This document shows positions 35,901-43,966 of a stretch of 64,000 nucleotides of DNA, piece after piece. This DNA is from an uncultured Bacteroidales bacterium (GTDB lineage Bacteria > Bacteroidota > Bacteroidia > Bacteroidales > P3), in assembly GCA_905234665.1 (NCBI GenBank), contig CAJOIV010000001.1, positions 31,150 through 95,149 of the forward strand, written 5' to 3'. Positions within the stretch are counted from its first letter, which is position 1; each line of letters opens with the position of its first letter. The notes below the pieces were generated by a model that did no database searches, was not told the origin of the DNA, and saw only the letters and a program-made list of their open reading frames with translations. A program made the translations under genes and the position numbers.

Positions 35901-37704
35901 CCCCGACGCCAACACCCTCCGCGTCCGCAATGTCTACCACCCCATCTACCGCGACACCACGCTCCGCATCACCGCCACCGAACCCCTCTCCGACATCTCC
36001 CTCCAATACCCCAACCGCAAGCGGCTCGGCACCCTCCTCCGCATCCCTGCCAAGGGAGAAAAGGAACTCGCCTTCATCCTCGCCGTCGACAGCGGTACCG
36101 AAACCCACACCTCCACTCCCACCATCCACTCCATCCACGACGAATTCTCCCGCGTGCTCGCCTATTGGGACGAGAAACTCGGCCACATCCAGGTCGAAAC
36201 CCCCGACCGCAGCCTTAACTACATGCTCAACCGCTGGTACCTCTATCAAGTCTATTCCTCGCGTCTCTTCGCCCGCGCCGGCTTCTACCAAGTCGGCGGC
36301 GCCACCGGCTTCCGCGACCAACTTCAGGACGTGATGAGCATCCTCTACAGCGACCCCGACTACGCCCGCCGGCAGATTCTCGACCACGCCGCGCACCAGT
36401 TCACCGAAGGCGACGTCCTCCACTGGTGGCACGAAAGCCTACACCTCGGCGCCCGCACCACCTTCAGCGACGACTACCTCTGGCTACCCTTCGTCACTTA
36501 CCAATACATCTCCGTCACCGGCGACACCGATATCCTCTCCGAGCAGGTCCCCTTCTGCCAAGGCGACCGCCTTGCCTCTGGCGAGGCCGAACGCGGCATC
36601 AACTACCGCTCCGGCCAACCCCTCGCCGCCACCGACCACGCCAACCCCGACTTCGAATATGCCACCCTATACGAACACCTCCGCCGCGCCATCAACCGCG
36701 CCATGGCCCGCACCGGCGCCCACGGCCTGCCTCTTATGGGCTGCGGCGACTGGAACGATGGTATGTCCCACGTCGGTGTCCAAGGCCGCGGCGAGAGCGT
36801 CTGGGTCGCCTTCTTCCTCGCCGACCTCCTCCCCAAGATGGAACACCTCACCGCCCTGATGCCCAACGCCGACCTCTCCTACTGCGAAGAACTCTCCAAC
36901 TTCCGCAAACGCATCGTCCTCGCCCTCCAGCATAACGCATGGGACGGCGCATGGTTCCTCCGCGCTTTCTACGACAACGGCGACCCCATGGGCAGCCGCA
37001 ACAACACCGAATGCCAAATCGACCTCATCAGCCAGGCCTGGAGCATCCTCACCGACGTGGCAACTCCCGAACAGAAGCAGAGCGTCATGCGCGAGACCGA
37101 CAACCGGCTGGTCAACCGCGAACACGAAATCATCCAACTCCTCACCCCTCCTTTCGTCCGCAATAACGGCGACCCCGCACAGAGCGACCGCCACAACCCG
37201 GGCTACATCGCCAACTATCCCCCCGGCGTCCGCGAAAACGGCGGCCAATACACCCACGGCGCCATGTGGTACATCATGGCACAACTCAAAGAGGGCCGCT
37301 ACGATATGGCCTACTTCCTCTACTCGCTCATCAACCCCGTCCATCGCACACAGACCCTCGCCGACGTACTCAAATACAAAGTCGAACCCTACTGCATCGC
37401 CGCCGATATCTACAGCAACCCGCAGCACCCTGGCCGCGGCGGCTGGACATGGTACACCGGCTCCGCCTCATGGGCCTACAAAACCGGTATCGAAAACATC
37501 CTCGGTCTCCACAAGCAAGGAGACCGCATCACCCTCGACCCCCGGGTGCCCACCGACTGGGAATCCTTCACCATCCGCTACCGCCACGGCGCCAGCACCT
37601 ACCTCATCCAATACGAGCGTGGCGCTACCCGTGAAACGACATCTGCACCAACCACGATAGAACTCATCGACGACGGCCAGCAACACGTCATCGTCATCCA
37701 CTGA
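29902..37704 (+). CDS. giant cyclic beta-1,2-glucan synthase-like protein (GT84 + glycoamylase-like + GH94)
   Basis: The 2600-residue protein has the architecture of cyclic beta-1,2-glucan synthases (NdvB/ChvB/Cgs). There is a helical N-terminus of about 265 residues and two TM helices near 268-330. The GT84 domain has DTDTELVL near residue 503 and RHHRWTRGDWQ near 648. Further TM pairs sit near 690-740 and 815-890. A glycoamylase-like domain follows (SWYGTLFEYFMPLIF; AHHQGMILASL near 1266). The long C-terminal GH94 phosphorylase region carries CGDWNDGM (Cys2281-Met2288, with the Asp acid) and GGWTWYTGSASWAYK. In known enzymes GT84 makes the chain from UDP-glucose and GH94 trims its length. 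No dedicated exporter gene is adjacent. Leucine codons shift from mainly CTG to mainly CTC along the gene. Confidence 0.9.
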   Translation: MASTYKAFRENIKTITHYYLLLVEETKSQRLVGSTNEWVLDNYYMLSEQEKVMKEDLRGREFRRIDSRRIQQLQQLLTGFLQKSHHQIDKKLLFRYLSQVQVKQHDYLTYPEVCALLPLIKHILIQELADLCRQLEEAHAYHYSPTDKKLADMEHLNEAAGQNLMMMNIFNSLKKMTKLPMAELLDAVSFSERMLKSEKAGMYDQMYDKTKDDYRAKIVRMAKRRKMKEYDLVKEVVEKADGREEHVGWQLFPPKRWNARAHWYVWIVALASLLLSTLFACGATWGGFSWVTALITVLMLVPMSQVVIDLFNQLLYRIHKPVNTFKIKFKDGLIPKEYATMVIMPTILKNKAKTVELLEQLEVYYLSNINRASEGQRLESRPQNLYYTLIGDAAAYKEADAPWDDEVVEAGLEKVKELNERYGAPIFNFVYRRRAWSEGERTWLGHERKRGAILHFNDLVLGQTSEAERERRFRCETLTEWKRGVNGYRGPDDCPIQFIITLDTDTELVLYSAQKLIGAMAHPLNRARLSADGRRVDAGYGIMQPRVNVDVEVTNKSRYAQLFAGLGGLDVYTTASFELYQDIFNEGSFCGKGIYDLRVFQQVLKGTFPENLILSHDLIEGCHIRCGLINDLELFDDNPSNYIDDAKRHHRWTRGDWQIIGWLKRRVRNERGERVKNQVNTIGRWKIFDNLRRSVLSLAVMVMILAGYVNATGTGYCSMHISPAWYILAAFIVVASPIVFFILGQITKLPSFGKRYHYYATLIRGFRVIIYRSLVQFALLPKEAWMYTDAAVRACWRMWVSHHDLLAWITSDEAAKSTKGTLGDYLGKFWFNYVCAIALALLTGMMLNNRSGMAPADIMAVIASALACVVWCAAPLLMFWLGKKFPQNKKHLTEKETAEVRRLAQDTWHFFDSLLTEEKHWLIPDNYQLNREQKTDYKTSPTNIGYSLTAVVSAAELGFITSREALSRIGHIVDTVGRLEKWNGHLYNWYDLQSLNKLPNYFVSTCDSGNFIACLYVVKGWLTDLPDPSELSETILNKVNHLIVQTDFMKLYNPELDVFSIGYDSGSHTLLPYHYNNFASEARLTSFLTIAQGDAPYKHWFCLDKTLVQYKGYKGVASWYGTLFEYFMPLIFLPTYKHTLMDETYNFAIRAQRAFIKNTLKQSNTQTSRQILPWGISETAYNELDDAQNYKYHAFGVPYLKFQNTTPDRIVISPYSSLMAIGVDDRAVYDNIQQLKQLDMYSPATEGGFGFFESYDEEDHVPVKAHYAHHQGMILASLANYLGERCLQRYFMQEPAMRSMETLLKEKAQVKPYIDLKVTQYKRYRYSKVQTESDARDFDTIANVPEIGVISNGQYTVLLNDRGSGFSRYRNILLNRYRKISSDHYGTYLYIRDLRSDRLWCGTYAPLDVMPESYHVSFASDKISYLRVDEDIETKTEITVLKDRSAEIRRFTFTNKGTLDIDLEITSYGEVVLAPSEEDENHRVFAGMKVFSEYDPEHEVLLFSRPGAHDTRHFMIHSLWVSEPTDTDSGAEWNNLVEYETSRLKFLGRGGSLLHADIIESHRTLTGTVGTTLDPVMSMRRRLHIPAGKSTEAYLLTGFAKAREQLLQLAEQYHTPGDIEHAFKTASVFNNMRTSMSLLKGSQMRLYSSISKYMAQTATLGNKRNDLLAKNTLSQSGLWRFGISGDLAILLMEIDNPEYIGFAKEMLRAFEYFKVHGLRLDLVFINDVKEGTKERDGLTHFIRNMANTEHLWAEHTDAGHVYVLNGEELSDAERTLLHVVARLSFNTREGITIAQQLRRLEIANQHYQDKVEYPVLQPKKEFRVWSGLDFYNQYGGFDNNGHDYVVTNTNTPMPWVNVIANSFDVGGQSGANVKDVFGCVVSSTMAGFTFAHNAQQFKLTSWSNDIVRDNASEMLLIDGHQFVPATARHGQGFSAFDADYDDISVKVRLFVATDRPEKYYQIAVQNKCDDEREVQIGMAFKLVLGLCEEQTARYLHSEWNPDANTLRVRNVYHPIYRDTTLRITATEPLSDISLQYPNRKRLGTLLRIPAKGEKELAFILAVDSGTETHTSTPTIHSIHDEFSRVLAYWDEKLGHIQVETPDRSLNYMLNRWYLYQVYSSRLFARAGFYQVGGATGFRDQLQDVMSILYSDPDYARRQILDHAAHQFTEGDVLHWWHESLHLGARTTFSDDYLWLPFVTYQYISVTGDTDILSEQVPFCQGDRLASGEAERGINYRSGQPLAATDHANPDFEYATLYEHLRRAINRAMARTGAHGLPLMGCGDWNDGMSHVGVQGRGESVWVAFFLADLLPKMEHLTALMPNADLSYCEELSNFRKRIVLALQHNAWDGAWFLRAFYDNGDPMGSRNNTECQIDLISQAWSILTDVATPEQKQSVMRETDNRLVNREHEIIQLLTPPFVRNNGDPAQSDRHNPGYIANYPPGVRENGGQYTHGAMWYIMAQLKEGRYDMAYFLYSLINPVHRTQTLADVLKYKVEPYCIAADIYSNPQHPGRGGWTWYTGSASWAYKTGIENILGLHKQGDRITLDPRVPTDWESFTIRYRHGASTYLIQYERGATRETTSAPTTIELIDDGQQHVIVIH

Positions 37705-37734
37705 CACCTCAGACCCAAGTCTGCGTGACAGACC

Positions 37735-37775
37735 TCAAACGGGACTGACCTTTTGTCGGGGTCAGTCCCGTTTGA
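37735..37775. terminator. bidirectional terminator overlapping the end of ugd
   Basis: TCAAACGGGACTGACC / GGTCAGTCCCGTTTGA forms a perfect 16-bp stem with a 9-base loop. The right arm contains the last codons and stop of ugd (FKRD-stop), so one hairpin seems to serve both convergent genes. Confidence 0.85.
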
Positions 37776-39024
37776 AAATATCTCTCGTGTAGACCTTCTC
37801 CCTTACATCGTCAAGGCTGGCATCGTAGCGATTGGCAACAATGGCCTGGCTGCGACGCTTGAATTCGGCCAAATCGTTGACCACCTGGCTGCCGAAGAAA
37901 GTCGTGCCGTCTGCAAGCGTAGGCTCATAAATAATCACCGTTGCCCCCTTCGCCTTGATACGCTTCATCACCCCTTGGATACTCGACTGCCGGAAATTGT
38001 CCGACCCCGTCTTCATCGTCAGCCGATAAACCCCGATCACACACTCCCGCTCCTGCTCCCGGCTCCAACGGTTATTGTCGCTGTAATAAGTATAATACCC
38101 GGCCATCTCCAACACCCGGTCGGCGATGAAATCCTTCCGCGTGCGGTTGCTCTCCACAATCGCGCTCATCATATTCTGCGGCACATCCGCATAATTCGCC
38201 AGCAACTGCTTCGTATCCTTCGGCAGGCAGTAGCCGCCATAGCCGAACGACGGATTGTTATAATGCGTCCCGATACGGGGGTCCAGACACACCCCGTCGA
38301 TAATCTGCTTCGTGTCCAACCCCTTCAACTCCGCATATGTGTCCAACTCGTTGAAATAACTCACCCGCAACGCCAGATACGTATTCGCGAACAACTTCAC
38401 CGCCTCCGCCTCAGTCGAACCCATAAACAGCACCGGCACATCCCTCTTCACCGCCCCCTCGGCAATCAAGTCGGCAAACAGATGGGCACGCTCCGCAAGA
38501 CCCGCGTCCCCCTGGTCATACCCCACAATAATGCGGCTGGGATAAAGATTGTCATACAACGCCTTGCTCTCCCTCAGAAACTCCGGTGCGAAAATGATGC
38601 GGTCACACCCATAACGCCGGCGCACACCCTCCGTATACCCCACAGGGATGGTGCTCTTAATCACCATCGTCGCCCGCGAGTTCACACGCAACACCCTCTC
38701 AATCACATCCTCCACCGCCGAAGTGTCGAAGAAATTCTTCACACTGTCGTAATTCGTCGGAGCCGCGATAACCACAAACTCCGCGTCTCTGTACCCCTCT
38801 TCAGAATCGAGCGTCGCCGTGAGGTCCAACTCCCGGTGCGCAAAAAAATCCTCTATACACTCATCCTGGATCGGCGACACCCTACGGTTCACCATCTCCA
38901 CCCGCTCCGGCACGATATCCACCGCCGTTACACGGTTGTGCTGCGACAACAACGTCGCTATTGAAAGACCTACATAACCCGTCCCAGCGACGGCTATCCT
39001 ATACGGTGCGTGACTGCTACTCAT
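37762..39024 (-). CDS. ugd: UDP-glucose 6-dehydrogenase
   Basis: The 420-residue enzyme oxidises UDP-glucose to UDP-glucuronate with NAD. The Rossmann motif is [16 protein letters not shown]. The catalytic Cys is in [18 protein letters not shown], and APTNYD and [10 protein letters not shown] are typical of the short UDP-Glc dehydrogenases. The start [14 protein letters not shown] was chosen over a longer frame that crosses the promoter. It is divergent from rfbB and supplies a sugar acid for the polysaccharide locus. Confidence 0.92.
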   Translation of the reverse strand: MSSSHAPYRIAVAGTGYVGLSIATLLSQHNRVTAVDIVPERVEMVNRRVSPIQDECIEDFFAHRELDLTATLDSEEGYRDAEFVVIAAPTNYDSVKNFFDTSAVEDVIERVLRVNSRATMVIKSTIPVGYTEGVRRRYGCDRIIFAPEFLRESKALYDNLYPSRIIVGYDQGDAGLAERAHLFADLIAEGAVKRDVPVLFMGSTEAEAVKLFANTYLALRVSYFNELDTYAELKGLDTKQIIDGVCLDPRIGTHYNNPSFGYGGYCLPKDTKQLLANYADVPQNMMSAIVESNRTRKDFIADRVLEMAGYYTYYSDNNRWSREQERECVIGVYRLTMKTGSDNFRQSSIQGVMKRIKAKGATVIIYEPTLADGTTFFGSQVVNDLAEFKRRSQAIVANRYDASLDDVREKVYTRDIFKRD

Positions 39025-39050
39025 ATTGATGTCCAATTTTTTGTGCGCTG

Positions 39051-39058
39051 CAAAAATA
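39051..39058 (-). promoter_or_regulatory. -7 element of ugd
   Basis: Minus-strand TATTTTTG, 26 bp from the ugd ATG. Confidence 0.6.
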
Positions 39059-39090
39059 CTGAAAAAAATCAATATTACAAGAAAAAATCT

Positions 39091-39098
39091 TATCTTTG
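39091..39098 (+). promoter_or_regulatory. -7 element of rfbB
   Basis: TATCTTTG, followed by a 56-bp AT-rich leader to the rfbB ATG. It probably drives rfbB, the HAD gene and the dehydratase gene. Confidence 0.65.
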
Positions 39099-39154
39099 CA
39101 ATTGGAGCATCTTGTGTCCATATTAATTAACATATTAATTCTAAAAACGTTGCA

Positions 39155-40282
39155 ATGAAAAGAAACATTATAATCACTGGTGGTGCTGGCTTTATCGGAA
39201 GCCACGTCGTACGTCTGTTTGTCAACAAATACCCCGATTATCACATCTTCAATGTCGACAAACTCACCTACGCAGGCAACCTCGCCAACCTCAAAGACAT
39301 CGAGGACAAGCCCAACTACACCTTCGTCAAGGCCGACATCTGCGATTTCGACACCATCTTCGACCTCATGCAGCGCCAACACATCGACGGCATCATCCAT
39401 CTCGCCGCCGAAAGTCACGTCGACCGTTCCATCAAAGACCCCTTCACCTTCGCACAGACCAACGTCATGGGCACACTCTCCCTCCTCCAAGCCGCTAAAC
39501 TGGTGTGGGACGGAAACTACGAAGGCAAACGCTTCTACCACATCTCCACCGACGAAGTCTACGGTGCGCTGGAAATCACCGACCCCGAGGGCATCGTCCC
39601 ACCTTTCTCCACCAAAGCCTCCAGCGGAAAGCACCACCTCGCCTACGGCAAAACATTCTTCACCGAAGACCTCAAATACCAACCCCACTCCCCCTACAGC
39701 GCCGCCAAGGCCTCCAGCGACCACTTCGTCCGTGCCTTCCATGACACCTACGGACTGCCCACCATCGTCACCAACTGCTCCAACAACTACGGCCCCTACC
39801 AATTTCCCGAAAAGCTCATCCCGTTATTCATCAATAACATACGCCACCGCAAACCACTTCCCGTCTACGGCAAGGGCGAAAACGTCCGCGACTGGCTCTA
39901 CGTCGTCGACCACGCCCGCGCCATCGACACCATCTTCCATAACGGGAAAATCGCCGAAACCTACAACATCGGCGGATTCAACGAGTGGAAAAACATCGAC
40001 ATCATCAAAGTCGTCATCGCCACCGTCGACCGACTCCTCGGCCGCCCCGAAGGCGCCGACCTCGACCTTATCACCTACGTCACCGACCGCGCCGGACACG
40101 ATATGCGCTACGCCATCGACTCCACCAAACTGCAACGCGAACTCGGTTGGGAGCCCAGCCTCCAGTTCGAAGAAGGCATCGAACTCACCGTTAAATGGTA
40201 CCTCGACAATCAGGAATGGATGGACAACGTCACCAGCGGCGACTACCAGAAATACTACGAACAAATGTACGCCAACCGCTAG
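39155..40282 (+). CDS. rfbB: dTDP-glucose 4,6-dehydratase
   Basis: The 375-residue short-chain dehydrogenase/reductase makes dTDP-4-keto-6-deoxyglucose. NAD motif GGAGFIGSHVVRLF, the catalytic block ISTDEVYGAL, and YxxxK in SPYSAAKASSDHFVRAF are present; NCSNNYGPYQFPEKLIP is the classic RfbB signature. No rfbA, rfbC or rfbD is in the window, so later deoxysugar steps must be elsewhere. It is followed 13 bp downstream by a HAD phosphatase gene. Confidence 0.92.
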   Translation: MKRNIIITGGAGFIGSHVVRLFVNKYPDYHIFNVDKLTYAGNLANLKDIEDKPNYTFVKADICDFDTIFDLMQRQHIDGIIHLAAESHVDRSIKDPFTFAQTNVMGTLSLLQAAKLVWDGNYEGKRFYHISTDEVYGALEITDPEGIVPPFSTKASSGKHHLAYGKTFFTEDLKYQPHSPYSAAKASSDHFVRAFHDTYGLPTIVTNCSNNYGPYQFPEKLIPLFINNIRHRKPLPVYGKGENVRDWLYVVDHARAIDTIFHNGKIAETYNIGGFNEWKNIDIIKVVIATVDRLLGRPEGADLDLITYVTDRAGHDMRYAIDSTKLQRELGWEPSLQFEEGIELTVKWYLDNQEWMDNVTSGDYQKYYEQMYANR

Positions 40283-40295
40283 TGCGCCACACCCC

Positions 40296-40895
40296 ATGAA
40301 CCTCATCTTCGACTTCGGAAACGTACTGGTGCGATGGGAACCCGAGCGGGTCTTCCTCCCCTATTTCGGCGGCGACCAAGCCCGCCACTGGTACTTCTGG
40401 GGCCACATCTGCGACAAACACTGGCGCGACCGCATCGATGCCGGCGACGACACCCAAACGGCCATCCGCCAGCTGCAGGAACGCTATCCCGACTACGCCG
40501 AAGCCATCTCCCTCTACCAAACCCGTTGGGCAGAAATGCTCCCCGGCGAGATGCCCGGAATGCGTGCGCTGCTTCAAGGGCTTAAGAAAAACCCCAACTA
40601 CCGCATCTACGGCCTCACCAACTGGTCCATGGAGACCTTCCCCGCCGCCCGTCAGCGTTTTGAAATACTGCAGATGATTGACAACTACATCGTCTCCGGC
40701 GACGTCAAACTCGTCAAACCCGACCCGCAAATCTTCCATCTGCTTCTCGACCGATACCACCTCGACCCCGCCGACAGCACCTTCATCGACGACAACCCCG
40801 ACAATGTCCAGGCCGCCCGCAACCTCGGGATGCAGGGCATCGTCTTCCACGGCGCCGACGACCTGCGGTTCCAGCTGGGACTGCACTCCGCATAA
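40296..40895 (+). CDS. HAD-family phosphatase (YihX-like)
   Basis: The 199-residue protein is the tail of a longer spurious frame in the track; the real start is MNLIFDFGNVLVRWEPERV. Motif I is DFGNV, the D-x-G-N variant of YihX-type sugar phosphatases, motif II lies in YGLTNWS, the motif III Lys in KLVKPDPQIF, and motif IV in FIDDNPDNVQAA. YihX removes phosphate from glucose-1-phosphate. In this locus a sugar-phosphate substrate is plausible but not shown. Confidence 0.85.
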   Translation: MNLIFDFGNVLVRWEPERVFLPYFGGDQARHWYFWGHICDKHWRDRIDAGDDTQTAIRQLQERYPDYAEAISLYQTRWAEMLPGEMPGMRALLQGLKKNPNYRIYGLTNWSMETFPAARQRFEILQMIDNYIVSGDVKLVKPDPQIFHLLLDRYHLDPADSTFIDDNPDNVQAARNLGMQGIVFHGADDLRFQLGLHSA

Positions 40896-40918
40896 AGAAT
40901 ACCAAACAACCACACAAT

Positions 40919-42850
40919 ATGTTCAAAAGACTCCTTTTCCTGTTTGCCAAACGATACCGCCACACCACCGCCTCCCGATGGATTATCCTGGTCATCGACC
41001 TCATCACGCTGGCCGTGGCATTCGGAATCACCGAAGTATTCCGCAACCATAACAACTCTCTGCCCATCGAGTGGGTGGAAGTAATCGGCAAATACCTCAT
41101 CCTTGCCACACTGTCAATCTTCTGCTACATCGGTGTGGGCACCCACCGCAGCATCATCCGCCACTCAGGCATGTACGACATATACAAAATCCTGTTGGCC
41201 AACATCATCCCCATTATAGCGCTGTCCGCCTTCAACATCGTCAACAACAACCACCCCATCGTCAACAACCGTTATACACCCTCATATAACGAGTTGATTA
41301 TGACCTTTGCAATACAAATCGGACTCATGGCCAGCGTACGACTGATGCTACAACGACTCTACAACGACTACGTCCGCAAACGCCGGCCCACCACCAACGT
41401 CATTATATATGGTGCCGGCGCCGCCGGCGTGATTGCCTATAACGCCTTAGTCCAAGACCCGCTGAACGAATACCGCATCGTAGCCTTCATTGACGACGAC
41501 CCCAAGAAAACCGACACCGCCCTCAACGGCATCCATGTCATGCAGTTCAATGACGTCCTCAACGAACAGTTCATCAAGCAAAAGGACGTCAAGCTGATGG
41601 TCATCGCCATCCCCAACATCCGACTGATGCACAAACAGGCCATCACCACCCGTGGTCTGGACCTCGGCCTCACTGTCAAGGCCGTGCCCCACATCAGCAA
41701 ATGGATCAACGACTCCTTCAACCTCAACCAAATCCAGGACGTCAAAATCGAAGACCTTCTGGAGCGTGAGAGCATCCGGCTCGACAACGTCAACATCGTT
41801 CGCGAAGTCATCGACAAAGTGGTGCTGGTCACCGGTGCCGCCGGCTCTATCGGAAGCGAGATTTGCCGACAGCTCATCCAATACAAACCCAGCAAAATCA
41901 TCATGCTCGACCAAGCCGAGTCGCCGATGTACGACCTGCAATTCGAACTGAAAAGCGATGAACCCTACCGTCAGTATGTGGACCGCATGGAGTTCGTCAT
42001 CGCCAATGTGAAAGACCAGCGCCGCATGGAAGAGGTCTTTGCCCATTACCGCCCGCAGATTGTCTACCACGCCGCCGCCTACAAGCACGTTCCCTTCATG
42101 GAAGAAAACCCCTACGAGGCCATCTATGTCAACGTCTTCGGGACAAAGAACGTAGCCGACCTCGCCATCCAGTACGGAGCGCAGAAATTCGTCATGATTA
42201 GCACCGACAAGGCGGTGAACCCCACCAACGTCATGGGGGCCACCAAGCGGATGGCCGAGATATACATCCAGAGCCGCAGCACCGAGCAGACCCACTTTGT
42301 CACCACCCGCTTCGGCAACGTGCTGGGCTCCAACGGCAGCGTCATCCCGCTGTTCAAGAAGCAACTCGCCGCCGGCGGCCCGCTGACGGTCACCCACAAA
42401 GATATCATCCGCTATTTCATGACCATCCCCGAGGCCTGCAACCTGGTGCTCGAGGCAGGCGCCATGGGCGAAGGGGGCGACATTTTCGTCTTCGACATGG
42501 GCAAGCCCGTCAAGATATACGATATGGCCCGCAAGATGATACAGCTCTCGGGCAAGCATGGAATCGAAATCAAGGAAATCGGCCTGCGTCCCGGCGAGAA
42601 ACTGTACGAAGAGCTGCTGGCCACCAAGGAGAACAACATGCCCACCTACCACCCCAAGATCATGCGGGCACAGGTACGCAAATACCCCATCGACGAAATC
42701 AACCGCGAATATGCCGAGCTATGGGACCTCATGCCCACCCTCGACGACCGGCGCTTGGTGGCGAAGATGAAACACATCGTGCCCGAGTTCAAGAGCAACA
42801 ACAGCATCTACTGCGAACTCGACCACCAGGCTATGCCTGGAGATAATTAA
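40919..42850 (+). CDS. membrane-bound nucleotide-sugar 4,6-dehydratase (FlaA1/CapD/WbpM family)
   Basis: The 643-residue protein has four N-terminal TM helices (residues about 20-150) and a first Rossmann-like segment (VIIYGAGAAGVIAYNAL). The catalytic SDR domain follows from about residue 300, with VTGAAGSIGSEICRQL, HAAAYKHVPFME, STDKAVNPTNVMGATKRMAE and GLRPGEKLYEELL. Long family members convert UDP-GlcNAc to the 4-keto-6-deoxy sugar for O-antigen or capsule initiation. It closes the rfbB-HAD-dehydratase unit. Confidence 0.9.
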   Translation: MFKRLLFLFAKRYRHTTASRWIILVIDLITLAVAFGITEVFRNHNNSLPIEWVEVIGKYLILATLSIFCYIGVGTHRSIIRHSGMYDIYKILLANIIPIIALSAFNIVNNNHPIVNNRYTPSYNELIMTFAIQIGLMASVRLMLQRLYNDYVRKRRPTTNVIIYGAGAAGVIAYNALVQDPLNEYRIVAFIDDDPKKTDTALNGIHVMQFNDVLNEQFIKQKDVKLMVIAIPNIRLMHKQAITTRGLDLGLTVKAVPHISKWINDSFNLNQIQDVKIEDLLERESIRLDNVNIVREVIDKVVLVTGAAGSIGSEICRQLIQYKPSKIIMLDQAESPMYDLQFELKSDEPYRQYVDRMEFVIANVKDQRRMEEVFAHYRPQIVYHAAAYKHVPFMEENPYEAIYVNVFGTKNVADLAIQYGAQKFVMISTDKAVNPTNVMGATKRMAEIYIQSRSTEQTHFVTTRFGNVLGSNGSVIPLFKKQLAAGGPLTVTHKDIIRYFMTIPEACNLVLEAGAMGEGGDIFVFDMGKPVKIYDMARKMIQLSGKHGIEIKEIGLRPGEKLYEELLATKENNMPTYHPKIMRAQVRKYPIDEINREYAELWDLMPTLDDRRLVAKMKHIVPEFKSNNSIYCELDHQAMPGDN

Positions 42851-42879
42851 TTTGATAAGGCTATCTAATCTGAAAAGGG

Positions 42880-43845
42880 TTAGGTGACGGGATGGATTTT
42901 CCCCTTCTGGTTGCAAAAGAAGAAAAAGAGGCCGTAGGCCAGCACCAACACCATGGCGACAAGGAAGGTATAGAGGTTCTTGTCGGGCACCATGATATAG
43001 CCCACATTGATTAACAGCTGCGCCAACGCATAGCCCCCCGACACCCACAAGTGGGGAACCTTGAGGTCGTTGACAAGCGTCTCGTAAGCATGTTCACGGT
43101 GGGCCTGCAGGATGTTGCGGCCATTGAGAAACCGCTTGGCGATGGTGAGCAATCCATCGGCCAGGAAGACGATGATGAGACAGAGATAACTCACCGTCTC
43201 GCCGATATCGGGCTTTGCGCCGTCATAGCGCACAAAAAGGAACAGCACAACCAAACCCATAACGATACTGCCCACGTCACCCGAGAAACAACGCGCCTTG
43301 TTGCGGAAATTGAAAAATCCGAAGATGAGGATGCCGATAAGAATCGTGGCAATGAATGCGTTGTCGACAAACGGGGTATCGAAGATATTGAGGTATCCGA
43401 ACGTACCGACCACAACAAGCGAATAGGCCGCCAACATACCGTTGATGCCGTCCATGAAGTTGTAGACGTTGAGCACGCCGCAAAAGACGACAAGCAGCAG
43501 TATCATCTGCCATACCTGCAGCGTGGAGAGTTCCACATAAAATGCCAGAATCACGGCACCGAACTGCACCCCCAGTCGCAACCAACTGGGCAACTGCCGC
43601 AAGTCATCGATATAACTCACCACCGCCAGGAGGGTGGCGGCAATAAGGAATCGCGGATAGGGGATGTGGTGAACCAGCGCATGATAAAGGATGGCGAAAT
43701 AAAAGATGACTCCGGCGCCCAGCAGCACAGCCTTGTGATGGGAACTGCGCTCGTTGGGGCGGTCGACGACATGGAATTTTTTGGCCAGGAGGAAATAGAG
43801 CATCTCAATGGCCAGCAGAGCGAAAACAGTGATAAGGTAATACAT
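42880..43845 (-). CDS. WecA/MraY-type undecaprenyl-phosphate sugar-1-phosphate transferase
   Basis: The 321-residue multi-TM protein starts MYYLITVFALLAIEM; the track's extra four residues would require a TTG inside the promoter. Family blocks are FHVVDRPNERSSHHKAV, YIDDLRQLP, YNFMDGINGMLAAYSL (DDxxD-like metal region) and FSGDVGSIVMG. It should transfer a HexNAc-1-phosphate from UDP to undecaprenyl phosphate and so start the O-unit. The TATTTTTG promoter ends nine bases before the ATG, so the mRNA may be leaderless. Confidence 0.88.
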   Translation of the reverse strand: MYYLITVFALLAIEMLYFLLAKKFHVVDRPNERSSHHKAVLLGAGVIFYFAILYHALVHHIPYPRFLIAATLLAVVSYIDDLRQLPSWLRLGVQFGAVILAFYVELSTLQVWQMILLLVVFCGVLNVYNFMDGINGMLAAYSLVVVGTFGYLNIFDTPFVDNAFIATILIGILIFGFFNFRNKARCFSGDVGSIVMGLVVLFLFVRYDGAKPDIGETVSYLCLIIVFLADGLLTIAKRFLNGRNILQAHREHAYETLVNDLKVPHLWVSGGYALAQLLINVGYIMVPDKNLYTFLVAMVLVLAYGLFFFFCNQKGKIHPVT

Positions 43846-43854
43846 TTCGAAATG

Positions 43855-43862
43855 CAAAAATA
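43855..43862 (-). promoter_or_regulatory. -7 element of the WecA-type gene, 9 bp from ATG
   Basis: Minus-strand TATTTTTG directly precedes C-ATTTCGAA and the start codon, leaving essentially no leader. Confidence 0.65.
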
Positions 43863-43894
43863 CGATTTTTTTTTCGTAACTCGTGTTTTTTTCG

Positions 43895-43902
43895 TATATT
43901 TG
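43895..43902 (+). promoter_or_regulatory. -7 element of the wbpA-like operon
   Basis: TATATTTG lies 64 bp upstream of the ATG at 43967 and is divergent from the WecA-type promoter. Confidence 0.7.
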
Positions 43903-43966
43903 CAGATAGTTTTAACCGATGCCGGCGCACGATAGTGCGCGGTATATAATTATATAAAAACAATTT

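Noticed and set aside
33625-36432. 935-residue antisense ORF inside the giant gene
   Set aside because: It is the mirror of GC-rich codons on the other strand. Its composition (Gly/Val/Glu/His-rich) has no domain features and it overlaps a gene with clear motifs.
39180-40295. N-terminal part of the 571-residue ORF overlapping rfbB
   Set aside because: Only the last 199 residues (from 40296) form a real HAD protein. The earlier part is a Ser/Thr/Pro-rich frame shadow of rfbB.
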